Shown: one piece after another, positions 8,928 to 19,837 of the stretch
Numbering within the stretch: position 1 is the stretch's first letter
How the letters are laid out: each line of letters starts with the position of its first letter
Origin: Neisseriaceae bacterium
GTDB taxonomy: Bacteria; Pseudomonadota; Gammaproteobacteria; Burkholderiales; UBA11063
Direction: 5' to 3'
DNA length: 64,000 bases
Assembly: GCA_947446595.1 (NCBI GenBank)
Contig: CANFGS010000003.1
Span: 1-64,000, forward strand
Made by a program: the position numbers and the translations under genes
The notes under the pieces: generated by a model
Told to the model about the DNA's origin: nothing
What the model saw: only the letters and a program-made list of their open reading frames with translations
Databases searched by the model: none

Positions 8928-10007
8928 ATGTCTAAAACTAATAAACAGTATTTTTACGAGCGAGACAAGCAAAAGTTTGCAAATATTCAAGATGTTGAGA
9001 TACCTAGAATCTTCCCACGTCTTACAACGCTTTTAATAATAGTTTTACTTTTTATAATTAGCTGCATGTTTTTACCATGGATACAAACCTCAAAAGGAAA
9101 TGGGTTAATTACAACCCTAACACCGCAAAATAGAGAGCAACAAATAATAGCTCCAGTTGGTGGTCGTGTAGAAAAATGGTTTGTTCAAGATGGCTCAAGA
9201 GTAAAAAGCGGTGATAAAATTGTTGAAATCAATGATATTGATCCACAAAATATTGAACGGATAACCAATGAGATATCGGCAACAAAAGAACGTTTTGATG
9301 CAGTGAGTATTGCAACCCAATTAGCTCTTAAAAACTATACCCGCCAAAAAAAATTATTTGAAGCAGGTTTAACCTCTAGAAAAGAAATGGAAGCAGCAAA
9401 CATAAGCTACCAAAAATCATTAGGTGATCAAAAATACTATCAAACGCTTTTGATTAAGTCCCAGGCGATGCTACGTAGACAAGAGAATCAATTTATTACA
9501 GCAACTCGTGACGGTTATATTAATAGAACGCTTCCTAGCTCTGACTCTTTGGTTGTTAAAGCCGGAGACTCTCTAGCAACATTCATTCCTGATACGGAAG
9601 ATGTTGCAGTTGAACTATATGTCAATGGAAACGATATTCCATTAGTTCAAATTGGTCAACATGTTAGGCTTATATTTGATGGATGGCCATCTGTGCAATT
9701 TAGTGGTTGGCCATCTGTTTCAATTGGTACATTTCCAGGAGTGGTAAAATTTGTAGATTATACAGCTAATAATAATGGCTTGTTTAGAATATTAGTAGTT
9801 CCGGATCCTGGTTCTTGTATTGATTGGCCAAATAAAGTATATCTTCGCTTAGGAACAAAGGTTTTAGGATATATTCAGATGAACCAAGTTCATTTAGGTT
9901 TTGAACTTTGGCGACAAATTAATGGCTTTCCAATTTCGATTAACAATAGCAAAAATAGCTTTAAAATTCATGGTGTTAGCTCTGAGTATCAGGATCAAAA
10001 GAAATAA
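8928..10007 (+). CDS. HlyD-family periplasmic adaptor (membrane fusion protein)
   Basis: A 359-residue adaptor: short cytoplasmic N-terminus, one membrane helix (about residues 30-50, LLIIVLLFIISCMF), then a lipoyl half-motif (IIAPVGGRVEKWFVQDGS), a helical hairpin (about residues 105-185) and beta-barrel segments containing the duplicated GWPSVQFSGWPSVSIGTFPG. HlyD proteins bridge an inner-membrane transporter and an outer-membrane TolC channel. The ATG at 8928, one base after the preceding stop and behind AAGAG, is preferred over an in-frame ATG at 8898 inside the ABC gene. Its stop overlaps the next ATG by one base, so the three genes are translationally linked. The conserved adaptor beside a degenerate ABC protein suggests the complex is still maintained. 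Confidence 0.9.
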   Translation: MSKTNKQYFYERDKQKFANIQDVEIPRIFPRLTTLLIIVLLFIISCMFLPWIQTSKGNGLITTLTPQNREQQIIAPVGGRVEKWFVQDGSRVKSGDKIVEINDIDPQNIERITNEISATKERFDAVSIATQLALKNYTRQKKLFEAGLTSRKEMEAANISYQKSLGDQKYYQTLLIKSQAMLRRQENQFITATRDGYINRTLPSSDSLVVKAGDSLATFIPDTEDVAVELYVNGNDIPLVQIGQHVRLIFDGWPSVQFSGWPSVSIGTFPGVVKFVDYTANNNGLFRILVVPDPGSCIDWPNKVYLRLGTKVLGYIQMNQVHLGFELWRQINGFPISINNSKNSFKIHGVSSEYQDQKK

Positions 10008-11422
10008 TGTATAAAATTATTCTATTAATGACTCTATTTTTAATTTGTAGTCATGATGTTATTGCGCAGAATCTTTTTATTAACTCTCTAGACGCTAGTA
10101 TCAATAAATGCTATCCCAAAATTTTAAATGCTGAGATACAAAGTGAAATTAATCAAAGTGAAGTAACTAAAAATAAATCGCCATTTGATACACGCTTAAA
10201 TAGTGATGCTACACAAAGAAGTGGTAGCACTTATAATACTTCTTATCAGAAAGTTGCTATAGAAAAAAGGTTTTATGGTTCTCCAATTACAGCATATACT
10301 GGGTTTGATCTTTCTAATGGTTATACACCACAATATGATTCTGCACAAATTACATCAACTCAAGGTCGCGAGTTTATTGGTCTGAAGTTTAATCTTCTTA
10401 ATGGTTTTGCAATTGACAAAGAGCGCTTAGATTTATACAACTCTATACTAGATTCAGATAAAGCGCGGTATGAAATAGAGCTATCTAAATTACTTGTTAA
10501 AACAGATGCTGCCAAAGCTTATATAGGATGGATTATTGCTGGTGCTGAATTAAAGTCATATCAAAAACTTCTAACTATAGCTCAAACTCGCCAAAAAGCT
10601 CTTGAAAAAAAATTTAAGCAAGGTGATGTATCTAAGATAGCATTAACTGAAAATTATAACTATATTTTAAAACGCGAAATTAAAGTAATGGCAGCAAAAG
10701 ATTATTTTAATAAGGCGTCTCTTGAGTTGTCTATGTTTTATCGCAATTCAAATTGTACCATTGAAAATATAGATGAAAAACTTTTACCGCTAAATTTGCC
10801 TAAAGATAAAATTTTACAAAATGAATCTGATTCAGATGAAATTAATGCAGCAATTCGCAATAGACCAGAATTTAAAGTAATTGAAACCCAATTAGAAAAA
10901 ATTAGAAAAGAGCAAGAATATGCAAAAACTTCGATGTTGCCAAAACTTGAACTAAACGTTAAATATAACCAAAATAATTCTGCAACTTCTCCAACAAGTT
11001 ACTTTACGATAAATCAACAAGAAGCGGTGGCTACAGCTAGTTTTTCTATGCCTTTGGAGCGCAGTAACGGCAAAGGGTTGAATAGTGCAGCATCACAAAA
11101 AATGTCTAAATTATTAAATGAACGTGGTTTTTTAGTGGATCAAGTTGCAACGAAAATTAAGTCTCTACATTATACTGTAAATAATACTGCTACACAGACA
11201 CATCTAGCCGAAAGTGAATATGCCATATCTGAAAAGCTAGTTATTGCAGAAAATCAAAAAATTACTAATGGTGATAGTAATTTTTTCATGTTAAATGCTC
11301 GTGAAGAAAATATGACAAACTCTTATTTATCTTATTTAAATAGCTTATATGAAAACTATAAAGCTCATATAGAATATAATTTTCTTAATGGAAAAAATAT
11401 AGATTTAAATACCCTATATTAA
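10007..11422 (+). CDS. TolC-family outer-membrane efflux protein
   Basis: A 471-residue protein with an N-terminal signal peptide (hydrophobic IILLMTLFLICS, probable cleavage after VIAQ) and long alternating helical and strand segments typical of TolC/OEP trimers: two similar halves with helical coiled coils (for example residues 140-250 and 285-460). TolC proteins form the outer-membrane and periplasmic exit duct for type I secretion or efflux. It is the third gene of the ABC-HlyD-TolC operon, overlapping the adaptor stop by one base (TAATG). No cargo gene with RTX repeats or a bacteriocin-like leader is visible nearby. Confidence 0.88.
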   Translation: MYKIILLMTLFLICSHDVIAQNLFINSLDASINKCYPKILNAEIQSEINQSEVTKNKSPFDTRLNSDATQRSGSTYNTSYQKVAIEKRFYGSPITAYTGFDLSNGYTPQYDSAQITSTQGREFIGLKFNLLNGFAIDKERLDLYNSILDSDKARYEIELSKLLVKTDAAKAYIGWIIAGAELKSYQKLLTIAQTRQKALEKKFKQGDVSKIALTENYNYILKREIKVMAAKDYFNKASLELSMFYRNSNCTIENIDEKLLPLNLPKDKILQNESDSDEINAAIRNRPEFKVIETQLEKIRKEQEYAKTSMLPKLELNVKYNQNNSATSPTSYFTINQQEAVATASFSMPLERSNGKGLNSAASQKMSKLLNERGFLVDQVATKIKSLHYTVNNTATQTHLAESEYAISEKLVIAENQKITNGDSNFFMLNAREENMTNSYLSYLNSLYENYKAHIEYNFLNGKNIDLNTLY

Positions 11423-11444
11423 ATATTGTTTCCACAGCTATAGA

Positions 11445-14400
11445 CTAATTAACAAACTCGCGCGCATTTAGGAATAGTTTAAACCAAGGTCCCATTTCAC
11501 CCCATGATTTTTCATGCCAAGACATTTGCTGAGTTCTAAATGTTCTTTCAGGATGCGGCATTAGTATCGTAAAGCGCCCATCAGTATTACATACTCCAGC
11601 TATTCCTTTTGGTGAGCCATTTGGGTTGTATGGATAGATTTCACTTATTTCACCAGAATTGTTTATATATTGAAGTGCAATGTCAATATTATCTAGATGA
11701 GTGTTATTACTAAAGTTTGCATAACCCTCACCATGAGATACAATTACTGGTATTTGTGAGCCATGCATGCCTTTGAATAATACTGATGGAGATTTGGCAA
11801 TTTCTGCCATTACGACACGAGCTTCAAATTGTGAGGAAATGTTCTTCCCAAATCTTGGGAAATTATCAGCGCCTGGAATAATTTGTGCTAAATGAGCCAT
11901 TACTTGGCAGCCATTACATACTCCAAGGCCAAATGTTTCTTTGCGGTTAAAGAAATTACTAAACTCTTCTTTTAGGTGTGAATTAAATAATATACTATTA
12001 GCAAACCCAAGTCCAGCTCCAAGTACATCACCATAACTAAACCCACCGCAAATAGCAATCCCAATAAAATCTTTTAGACTAACATGGCTACTTAAAATAT
12101 CGTTTAGGTGTACGTCAATAGCATTAAACCCAGATTTAACAAAAGCAGCAGCCATTTCTACATGCCCATTAACACCTTGTTCACGTAATATCGCAATTCG
12201 TGGCTTAGTTAAACTAAGAGCAGGAGCTTGTTTTATGTCAAAACTAAGTTTTGCAAATAAACCTGTATTCTTACTTTCTAAAAGTTCAAATTCACTCTTG
12301 GCACATACTGGGTTATCACGAAGTTTCTGCATGCTATAGCTTATATTACTCCAAGATTGTTGGAGTTTTAGGCGGTTTTCATGTAATACTAATTGATCAT
12401 TGTTACGGATAACTAGTTTATCTTCTTTAATAGTTATAGTTCCCAAATCTTGGATATTTAAGTCTAGATTGTCTCCAAGTTTTTTCATTTTATCAAGTTT
12501 ATCATCTGCTACTTGTAATACAACACCAATTTCTTCATTAAACAAAAATTCAATTGGGTTTTGTGTATTTATTTTAATTGCTATTCCAATACGACTAGCA
12601 AATATCATTTCACATAAAGTGACTATCAATCCACCATCTGATCTATCATGATAAGAAAGAATCTCATCATGGGTTTGGATTAGGAATTCACATAGGTTTT
12701 TTAGTTGTTCTAGCTTATCAATATCAGGTGTTGTACCACCAATATCATGGTAGCATTCTTGTAATATACTTGCGCCCATTCGAGTTTGATTATCTAAACT
12801 TACTAAAATAATTCTACTATTTGGATTTGCTACTAGTTCAGGGGTTATATGAGAAGTAACATCATTAGTGGTTGCAAAAGCAGAAATAATAACTGATACT
12901 GGTGAAATCACTTCTTTACTATGCCCATTATCTTGCCATTTCATTTTCATGGAAAGCGAGTCTTTACCAACGGGAATTGCGATATTTAGTAGCTTACATG
13001 TTTGGCTTACTGCTTCTACTGTTTGGTAGAGTAGGGCATCTTGGTTATGGCTACCGCAGCTTGCCATCCAGTTTGCGGATAGTTTAATATCATTAAGGTT
13101 TGTTATCTTGCTACCTAAAATATTGGTTAGGCTCTCAGCTATAGCAAGACGACCTGATGCTCTTGGATTTAATATAGCAACTGGCGTTTTTTCTCCAATA
13201 GCCATTACTTCACCAGATTTATCTAACATCCCAAACGCTGTAATTGCGTAATCAGATACGGGAACTTGCCATTTACCAACCATCTGGTCTCGTACGGTAT
13301 TACCACCGACACTTCTATCGCCAATTGTGATTAAAAAAGATTTGTTAGCAACAGTTGGGTGAGCGATAATTTTATATAGAGCTTCTTCAATTTTAAGTTT
13401 TTTGGTGTCTAATTGACTAACTATATTCTTTGGAGTATAGGTTACATTTTTGATAGTTTTGGGTGGCTTACCAAGAAGTATATCAGTATCCATATTTATC
13501 GGAGTATTATTAAATTTAGTATCATTTAATATTAGTTGTTTGTCTTTTGTTGCAACACCCAAAACAGCAAAAGGGCAGTTTTCGCGTTCACAAATACTTT
13601 TAAATTTATCAAGGCTTTGTGGGGCTATTGCAAGGACATAGCGTTCTTGTGATTCATTGCACCAAATTTCTAGTGGTGACATACTATTGTCATAGCTTGG
13701 TATATTACGTAGCTCAAATCGCCCACCCATATCAGAGCCATGGACTAATTCTGGTACCGCATTAGATAAGCCACCAGCCCCTACATCATGGATTGATAGT
13801 ATAGGATTATCGTATCCTAATGAGCAGCAGGTATTAATTACTTCTTGGCACCTGCGTTCAATTTCTGGATTAGATCTTTGTACCGAATTAAAGTCAAGCT
13901 CGATTTCATTATCTCCTCCAGACATTGAAGAAGCTGAACCACCGCCTAAACCAATTAAAAATCCAGGGCCACCGATTTGGATAATTAGAGCCCCAGCAAC
14001 TACAGCTTCTTTTTTTACTTGTTCATCTTTGATAGAGCCATAGCCACCAGCTAACATGATTGGTTTATGGTAACCATAATGAATACCATCAACACTTTCT
14101 TCAAAACTTCTAAAGTAACCACATAGGTTAGGGCGGCCAAACTCATTATTAAAGCTAGCTGCTCCAATAGGGCCTTGTAACATTATTTCAAGTGCTGATT
14201 TGATATGATGTGGTTTACTATAATTTGCATTAAAATTATGTAAATTAAGATTAGAGACGCTAAACCCACATAATCCAGCTTTTGGTTTAGAGCCACGACC
14301 AGTAGCCCCTTCGTCTCTAATTTCGCCACCACTACCTGTTGCAGCACCTGCAAATGGTTCTATGGCTGTTGGGTGGTTATGAGTTTCTACTTTCATAATT

Positions 14401-15233
14401 ACGTGATTAGTAGCGGTTTTAAATTGATATTCTTTAGTTTCATAATTAGGGTTAATTGCTTCAAAAGTACCACCAGAAATCACGGAAGAATTGTCATTAT
14501 AAGCAACTAGCACATTTTGAGGAGCGTTTTTATACGTATCTTTTATCATCTGAAATAGGGTTTTTTGTTCCTTCTCTCCATTTATGATAAATTCAGCATT
14601 AAAAATCTTATGGCGACAGTGTTCGCTGTTGGCTTGTGCAAACATCATTAGTTCAACATCAGTAATGTTTTTATTGATTTTGGTGTAGTTATCAAAGAGA
14701 TAATCTACTTCATCACTTGATAATGCTAATCCCATTTTCTGGTTAGCTTCTTCTAGAATTGTTTTACCATGAGTTAGAATATCTATTTCAGTATATGTAG
14801 TACCGTCATTATTTAAAAACAATTGCTCTAACTGTTTTTTGTCAGTGACTATTGATTCAGTCATTCTGTCATGAAGTGTATTGGTTATGTTATTGAGATT
14901 CACATTTGCTTGATAATAAATACTTTTTTCAATACGAGATATATCATTTAGGCCGCAGCGGTAAGCGATTTCAGTTGCTTTTGAAGACCAAGCAGAGATT
15001 GTTCCAAAACGAGGGGTAATTATTACATTATTACTATTAATATTTATAGTTTTAATTAGACTACCACTTAGTAGAAGCTCGAGTTTTTGTATGGTTTTGT
15101 CATTTAGTGGTTTTGGAGATAGTATGAAATATAATTCATTACTTTTGAGGCTTTCGTCATTTAGAGTTTTTGATAATTTAGTTCTTCTAAATTCAGATAG
15201 TGCATTTTTTCCGTATATAATAGTTTGCTGCAT
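11445..15233 (-). CDS. purL: Phosphoribosylformylglycinamidine synthase
   Basis: Large single-chain PurL (1,262 residues; the E. coli enzyme is about 1,295). It makes FGAM from FGAR, glutamine and ATP in purine synthesis. Visible landmarks are AYRCGLNDISRIE in the N-terminal domain, the VETHNHPTAIEPFAGAATG loop, SIHDVGAGGLSNA, and a C-terminal class I glutamine amidotransferase with nucleophile Cys in GLGVCNGCQ (about residue 1100) and His/Glu in PHPERTFR. The chosen start gives MQQTIIYGKNALSEFR, matching where the family begins. A longer in-frame start at 15347 would add 38 unconserved residues, and would run through a sigma-32-type promoter belonging to the divergent groES, so the short form is preferred. 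It converges with the TolC gene 22 bases away. Confidence 0.96.
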   Translation of the reverse strand: MQQTIIYGKNALSEFRRTKLSKTLNDESLKSNELYFILSPKPLNDKTIQKLELLLSGSLIKTININSNNVIITPRFGTISAWSSKATEIAYRCGLNDISRIEKSIYYQANVNLNNITNTLHDRMTESIVTDKKQLEQLFLNNDGTTYTEIDILTHGKTILEEANQKMGLALSSDEVDYLFDNYTKINKNITDVELMMFAQANSEHCRHKIFNAEFIINGEKEQKTLFQMIKDTYKNAPQNVLVAYNDNSSVISGGTFEAINPNYETKEYQFKTATNHVIMKVETHNHPTAIEPFAGAATGSGGEIRDEGATGRGSKPKAGLCGFSVSNLNLHNFNANYSKPHHIKSALEIMLQGPIGAASFNNEFGRPNLCGYFRSFEESVDGIHYGYHKPIMLAGGYGSIKDEQVKKEAVVAGALIIQIGGPGFLIGLGGGSASSMSGGDNEIELDFNSVQRSNPEIERRCQEVINTCCSLGYDNPILSIHDVGAGGLSNAVPELVHGSDMGGRFELRNIPSYDNSMSPLEIWCNESQERYVLAIAPQSLDKFKSICERENCPFAVLGVATKDKQLILNDTKFNNTPINMDTDILLGKPPKTIKNVTYTPKNIVSQLDTKKLKIEEALYKIIAHPTVANKSFLITIGDRSVGGNTVRDQMVGKWQVPVSDYAITAFGMLDKSGEVMAIGEKTPVAILNPRASGRLAIAESLTNILGSKITNLNDIKLSANWMASCGSHNQDALLYQTVEAVSQTCKLLNIAIPVGKDSLSMKMKWQDNGHSKEVISPVSVIISAFATTNDVTSHITPELVANPNSRIILVSLDNQTRMGASILQECYHDIGGTTPDIDKLEQLKNLCEFLIQTHDEILSYHDRSDGGLIVTLCEMIFASRIGIAIKINTQNPIEFLFNEEIGVVLQVADDKLDKMKKLGDNLDLNIQDLGTITIKEDKLVIRNNDQLVLHENRLKLQQSWSNISYSMQKLRDNPVCAKSEFELLESKNTGLFAKLSFDIKQAPALSLTKPRIAILREQGVNGHVEMAAAFVKSGFNAIDVHLNDILSSHVSLKDFIGIAICGGFSYGDVLGAGLGFANSILFNSHLKEEFSNFFNRKETFGLGVCNGCQVMAHLAQIIPGADNFPRFGKNISSQFEARVVMAEIAKSPSVLFKGMHGSQIPVIVSHGEGYANFSNNTHLDNIDIALQYINNSGEISEIYPYNPNGSPKGIAGVCNTDGRFTILMPHPERTFRTQQMSWHEKSWGEMGPWFKLFLNAREFVN

Positions 15234-15321
15234 AGGTTTTCTTTTGAATACATTTACATTTGTTGTAGGTATATATTGTCGCTGATTTTGGGATAAATTT
15301 GTAAAAAATTTATTTTCAGCT

Positions 15322-15349
15322 CTTGAAATATCCTTTGATAGCACCATAT
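15322..15349 (+). promoter_or_regulatory. Sigma-32-type heat-shock promoter for groESL
   Basis: CTTGAAA at 15322-15328, a 13-base spacer, then CACCATAT at 15342-15349. The consensus is CTTGAAA-N13-15-CCCCATNT, so the -35 is perfect and the -10 differs at one specified base. It would start transcription near 15356, leaving a leader of about 87 bases before groES at 15443. No CIRCE inverted repeat is present, so sigma-32 control is the simplest model. The element overlaps the divergent purL upstream region. Confidence 0.75.
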
Positions 15350-15442
15350 ACCATCATAGGAGATATGTTTAATAAATTATGTATAAAGCTCTAAGTTTTA
15401 TATGTAAGCAGGAATTAAATTTTTATTATGAGGAGTTCTTAA

Positions 15443-15733
15443 ATGGCGTCTATAAAGCCTTTACATGATCGCGTAGTTGTTGAACGCGTTGAAGCAGAAG
15501 AAAAAACAGCTTCAGGTATAATATTAGCGGCTAGTGCTGTTGAAAAACCTGATATGGGTATTGTTATTGCTGCCGGAGATGGAAAAGTTTTGGATAATGG
15601 TAGCAAAATTGGTATGAGTGTTAAAGTTGGTGATAAAGTTCTTTTTGGTAAATATGCAGGTCAAGCTGTAAAATTAGATAACAAAGAATTTTTAATCATG
15701 CGTGAAGATGATATTTTGGGCGTTATTGCTTAA
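15443..15733 (+). CDS. groES: Co-chaperonin GroES
   Basis: A 96-residue protein with the whole GroES fold: [23 protein letters not shown] at the start (given here only as a family landmark in parts: [18 protein letters not shown]), the mobile loop region after it, and the C-terminal [14 protein letters not shown]. It caps the GroEL ring in the cytoplasm. AGGAG at 15431-15435 sits seven bases before the ATG. It is the first gene of the groES-groEL operon, 21 bases ahead of groEL, behind a sigma-32-like promoter. Confidence 0.99.
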   Translation: MASIKPLHDRVVVERVEAEEKTASGIILAASAVEKPDMGIVIAAGDGKVLDNGSKIGMSVKVGDKVLFGKYAGQAVKLDNKEFLIMREDDILGVIA

Positions 15734-15754
15734 TTTTTATAAAGGATAATATAA

Positions 15755-17401
<1,647 letters not shown>

Positions 17402-17427
17402 AGTCATCCATTAGGGCATGTATTTCC

Positions 17428-17455
17428 GTCATCTCCGCAAAGGCTGGGACCCATG
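17428..17455 (+). repeat. Intergenic palindromic repeat, unit 1
   Basis: A 28-base unit beginning GTCATCTCC and ending GGGACCCATG, after groEL. It shares its ends (GTCAT... and ...GGGAYCCATG) with the units at 17459, 19782, 23006, 23095 and 36520. The pattern resembles REP/dRS3-like dispersed palindromes of proteobacteria. Confidence 0.65.
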
Positions 17456-17458
17456 TCA

Positions 17459-17486
17459 GTCATCCCATCGAAGGATGGGATCCATG
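17459..17486 (+). repeat. Intergenic palindromic repeat, unit 2 (perfect hairpin)
   Basis: A 28-base unit from GTCATCCC to TCCATG. Its core forms an 8-bp perfect stem, ATCCCATC (17462-17469) with GATGGGAT (17474-17481), and a four-base loop. It could protect or end the groEL mRNA, although no T-run follows. Confidence 0.7.
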
Positions 17487-17540
17487 CCCTTGCTCTATAT
17501 ATTTTAGGGGTTAGAAAGCTTTAATATAGCAATCTAATCT

Positions 17541-18797
17541 CTAAGATATATCATTAATATTTGTTGTAAGTTCAAGTGGCTGATAATTTTTTAAAAGATC
17601 AAAATTTTGTGATAATACATTATAATCTTTATCCCAGAAAATAATACTACAAGAAATATCTAATAAATTTTTAGCTTGATATAACTCATCATTTGGTTTG
17701 ACAAATTCAAGAAATTCGTGATCAATGCTAATATCAGGTTTTTTAATTTTTTGGACTACTCCCTTAATATAAGGAAAGTTCAAAAAACCTGCATAAATGT
17801 TTCGTTGATGTATAGTAACTTTATTGGTTAACCCCATTTGTATTAAGTAATTAGTTTCTTCAATATTAACACCAAAGACTTTTTCATATACATTGGTAAT
17901 TAATGCACCACCAGTTCTAGCTGCTATCTCTAAAAACACAAGCTCTTGGGTACTTCTTTGTAAAAATAATTCCAAATGATAAGCACCATCTGGACAGTTT
18001 AGTATTTTAAATACTTGGTTATTGAATAGTTTTATTTGAGAAAATAGCTCATTATCAATAATTGGAATACTACCTACTGCTTTGCCTTCAAAAAATCTTG
18101 ACAATGCAAAACTGCATTTGCCAATCATGAAAAATTCAATCTTGCCGTTAATTATCATAGCATCACAATGAAATAACTCACCGTCAATAAATTCATCAAT
18201 TTCAAAATTATATTCATGTGATAAAGCGTGAGTAGCAAGTTTTTCAAGGTTATCAAAGTCATCAATACGATGAGTTTCTACGCTACTAACTAAATCTATT
18301 GGTTTAGCAAATAATGGAAAGCCTCCTAGTTGAACAACAAGCTCATTTAAATAAATCGTTTTGTTGTTTTTGTATAATGTTTTGTTAAATTCAACAAATT
18401 TTGGTAATTTAACTTTTGATTTAAGTTTGTTTTTAGATATTACTTTATTTACAAATGGTAAAATTATTTCTGTGTTGTGACCAACAATGCCATATTTTTC
18501 ACGTAATTTTGCACAAGCTATTTGAGTACTATCTTCATTTGTAAAGAGTTTTATATTTTGTGCGCCGTATTGTTTTACATATTTTTCAACTATTTGTTCA
18601 ATTTCATTGTAATCAATCTCATGAAAATTTCGAGAAATTTCATGTATATGTTCAAAACAGATTTTATTAGTTTGATTTAATTTGTCTAAACAATAGGGGC
18701 TACCGATTAATATAAATTTAGTGTTTTTAACCAAGGTTTTCAATTTTGAGAAATCTGATTTTATATTAACTACATTGTATAAGAAAATATTATGCAT
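17541..18797 (-). CDS. ATP-grasp domain protein (carboxylate-amine ligase-like)
   Basis: A 418-residue protein with an ATP-grasp architecture: a PreATP-grasp Rossmann-like N-terminal domain (residues 1-110), a central domain with GGFPLFAKPIDLVSS (about 160-180) as the ATP-binding lysine strand, and HLELFLQ followed by FLEIAARTGGALI as the metal and ATP-binding acidic end. Enzymes of this fold join a carboxylate to an amine or thiol through an acyl phosphate, for example amino-acid ligases and CarB/PurK relatives. The substrate is unknown. It is divergent from the PAS-LuxR gene with its start only 87 bases away, so that regulator may control it. Codon use is AT-rich like its neighbours. Confidence 0.75.
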   Translation of the reverse strand: MHNIFLYNVVNIKSDFSKLKTLVKNTKFILIGSPYCLDKLNQTNKICFEHIHEISRNFHEIDYNEIEQIVEKYVKQYGAQNIKLFTNEDSTQIACAKLREKYGIVGHNTEIILPFVNKVISKNKLKSKVKLPKFVEFNKTLYKNNKTIYLNELVVQLGGFPLFAKPIDLVSSVETHRIDDFDNLEKLATHALSHEYNFEIDEFIDGELFHCDAMIINGKIEFFMIGKCSFALSRFFEGKAVGSIPIIDNELFSQIKLFNNQVFKILNCPDGAYHLELFLQRSTQELVFLEIAARTGGALITNVYEKVFGVNIEETNYLIQMGLTNKVTIHQRNIYAGFLNFPYIKGVVQKIKKPDISIDHEFLEFVKPNDELYQAKNLLDISCSIIFWDKDYNVLSQNFDLLKNYQPLELTTNINDIS

Positions 18798-18884
18798 AAT
18801 TTGATTGCTTTTCTGGTAAAATACTACTTACAAACCTTTCTTACAAAAATTAGTAAGAACACCTTATTTAGAACGATATTATAT

Positions 18885-19712
18885 ATGAATTTAAACAACC
18901 ATAACACAATTCTTGAAACTGTTTTTAACTCTCTATCTTTTGTCTTTTGGAAAGACCGACAAGGGAGGTATTGTGGATGTAACCAAAACCAAGCTAAAGC
19001 ATTTGGATTTAATTCCCCGGAAGGCATAATTGGCAAAACGGTTTTTGAATTATTAGACGATTATAACTCAGCAAAATTAATCGATGATAATGATAATAAA
19101 ATTATGTTGGATAAAAATGTTTTGGTATTTGAAGAGACCCTTGTTTCAGGGGGTGGAATGAAGACATATTTATCTAAAAAACAACCAATTTTTGATGACA
19201 ATCAAAATGTAATTGGTTTATTAGGTACCGCAACTGACATTACAGAGTTAGTTAAGGTCAGAGATGAAAAATATAAATTACAAAGTGAAAAAGAAAAGTT
19301 AATATTGCAATCAAAAATTGATTTGCAAGAAGCAGTTATTGCAGAAAACATAAAATTCAATAGTTTTGTTGATGAAATACAGAGAATTACCAAGGCTTAT
19401 CAATTATCATTTTTAAAAGAAAAAATAAATGATAATTTTAGCAAAGACTATTCTTCTGGGGATGTTAAATTAACTAAACGGGAAACTGAGATTCTATATT
19501 TATTATCGTTAGGTAAATCTCCTAAAGAAATTGCAAGTATTTTATCTAAGATTCAAAATAAACCCGTATGTTCAGCTACCATTGGAGCTTTGGTGAATAA
19601 GAAGCTTTATCCTAAATTTGACGTGTATAATCTCAACCAATTAATTGAAAAAGCACAGCTTATGAAAATAATTCCCTTTATGCCAGATAGTTTAATTAAT
19701 AATAATGAATAG
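18885..19712 (+). CDS. PAS-domain LuxR-type transcriptional regulator
   Basis: A 275-residue regulator. Residues 10-120 form a PAS domain (ETVFNSLSFVFWKDRQGRY near the start, GLLGTATDITE at its end), followed by a helical linker rich in Lys/Glu (about 120-185) and a C-terminal LuxR-like helix-turn-helix opening LTKRETEILYLLSLGKSPKE (about 196-215). PAS domains sense small molecules, light or redox; the ligand here is unknown. The ATG at 18885 is preferred because the longer frame from 18792 overlaps the start of the divergent ATP-grasp gene and adds residues outside the PAS fold. Divergent pairing suggests local regulation. Confidence 0.82.
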   Translation: MNLNNHNTILETVFNSLSFVFWKDRQGRYCGCNQNQAKAFGFNSPEGIIGKTVFELLDDYNSAKLIDDNDNKIMLDKNVLVFEETLVSGGGMKTYLSKKQPIFDDNQNVIGLLGTATDITELVKVRDEKYKLQSEKEKLILQSKIDLQEAVIAENIKFNSFVDEIQRITKAYQLSFLKEKINDNFSKDYSSGDVKLTKRETEILYLLSLGKSPKEIASILSKIQNKPVCSATIGALVNKKLYPKFDVYNLNQLIEKAQLMKIIPFMPDSLINNNE

Positions 19713-19781
19713 TAGAAACGATAAAATGATTTTAATTAGCACCAGCAACTTTTTAACCAAATGTCATTAAAGCATTTTTTT

Positions 19782-19810
19782 GTCATCGAAGCAGGAGGCT
19801 GGGATCCATG
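19782..19810 (+). repeat. Intergenic palindromic repeat, unit 3
   Basis: GTCATCGAAGCAGG... to ...GGGATCCATG, followed by CTCTTGCCC. It shares the ends and the downstream CTTGCCC-like extension with the unit at 23006, which is in the opposite orientation. It lies 27 bases before a small secreted-protein gene. A weak stem AAATG/CATTT with T-run just upstream (about 19759-19781) may end the regulator transcript. Confidence 0.6.
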
Positions 19811-19837
19811 CTCTTGCCCTTTTTTTGAAATATAATT

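Noticed and set aside
12400-13641. Plus-strand reading frames inside purL
   Set aside because: Frames of 60-83 codons opposite conserved purL domains, without ribosome sites or recognisable products; shadows.
15348-15442. CIRCE (HrcA) operator before groES
   Set aside because: No TTAGCACTC-N9-GAGTGCTAA-like inverted repeat is present; the sigma-32 type promoter explains control instead.
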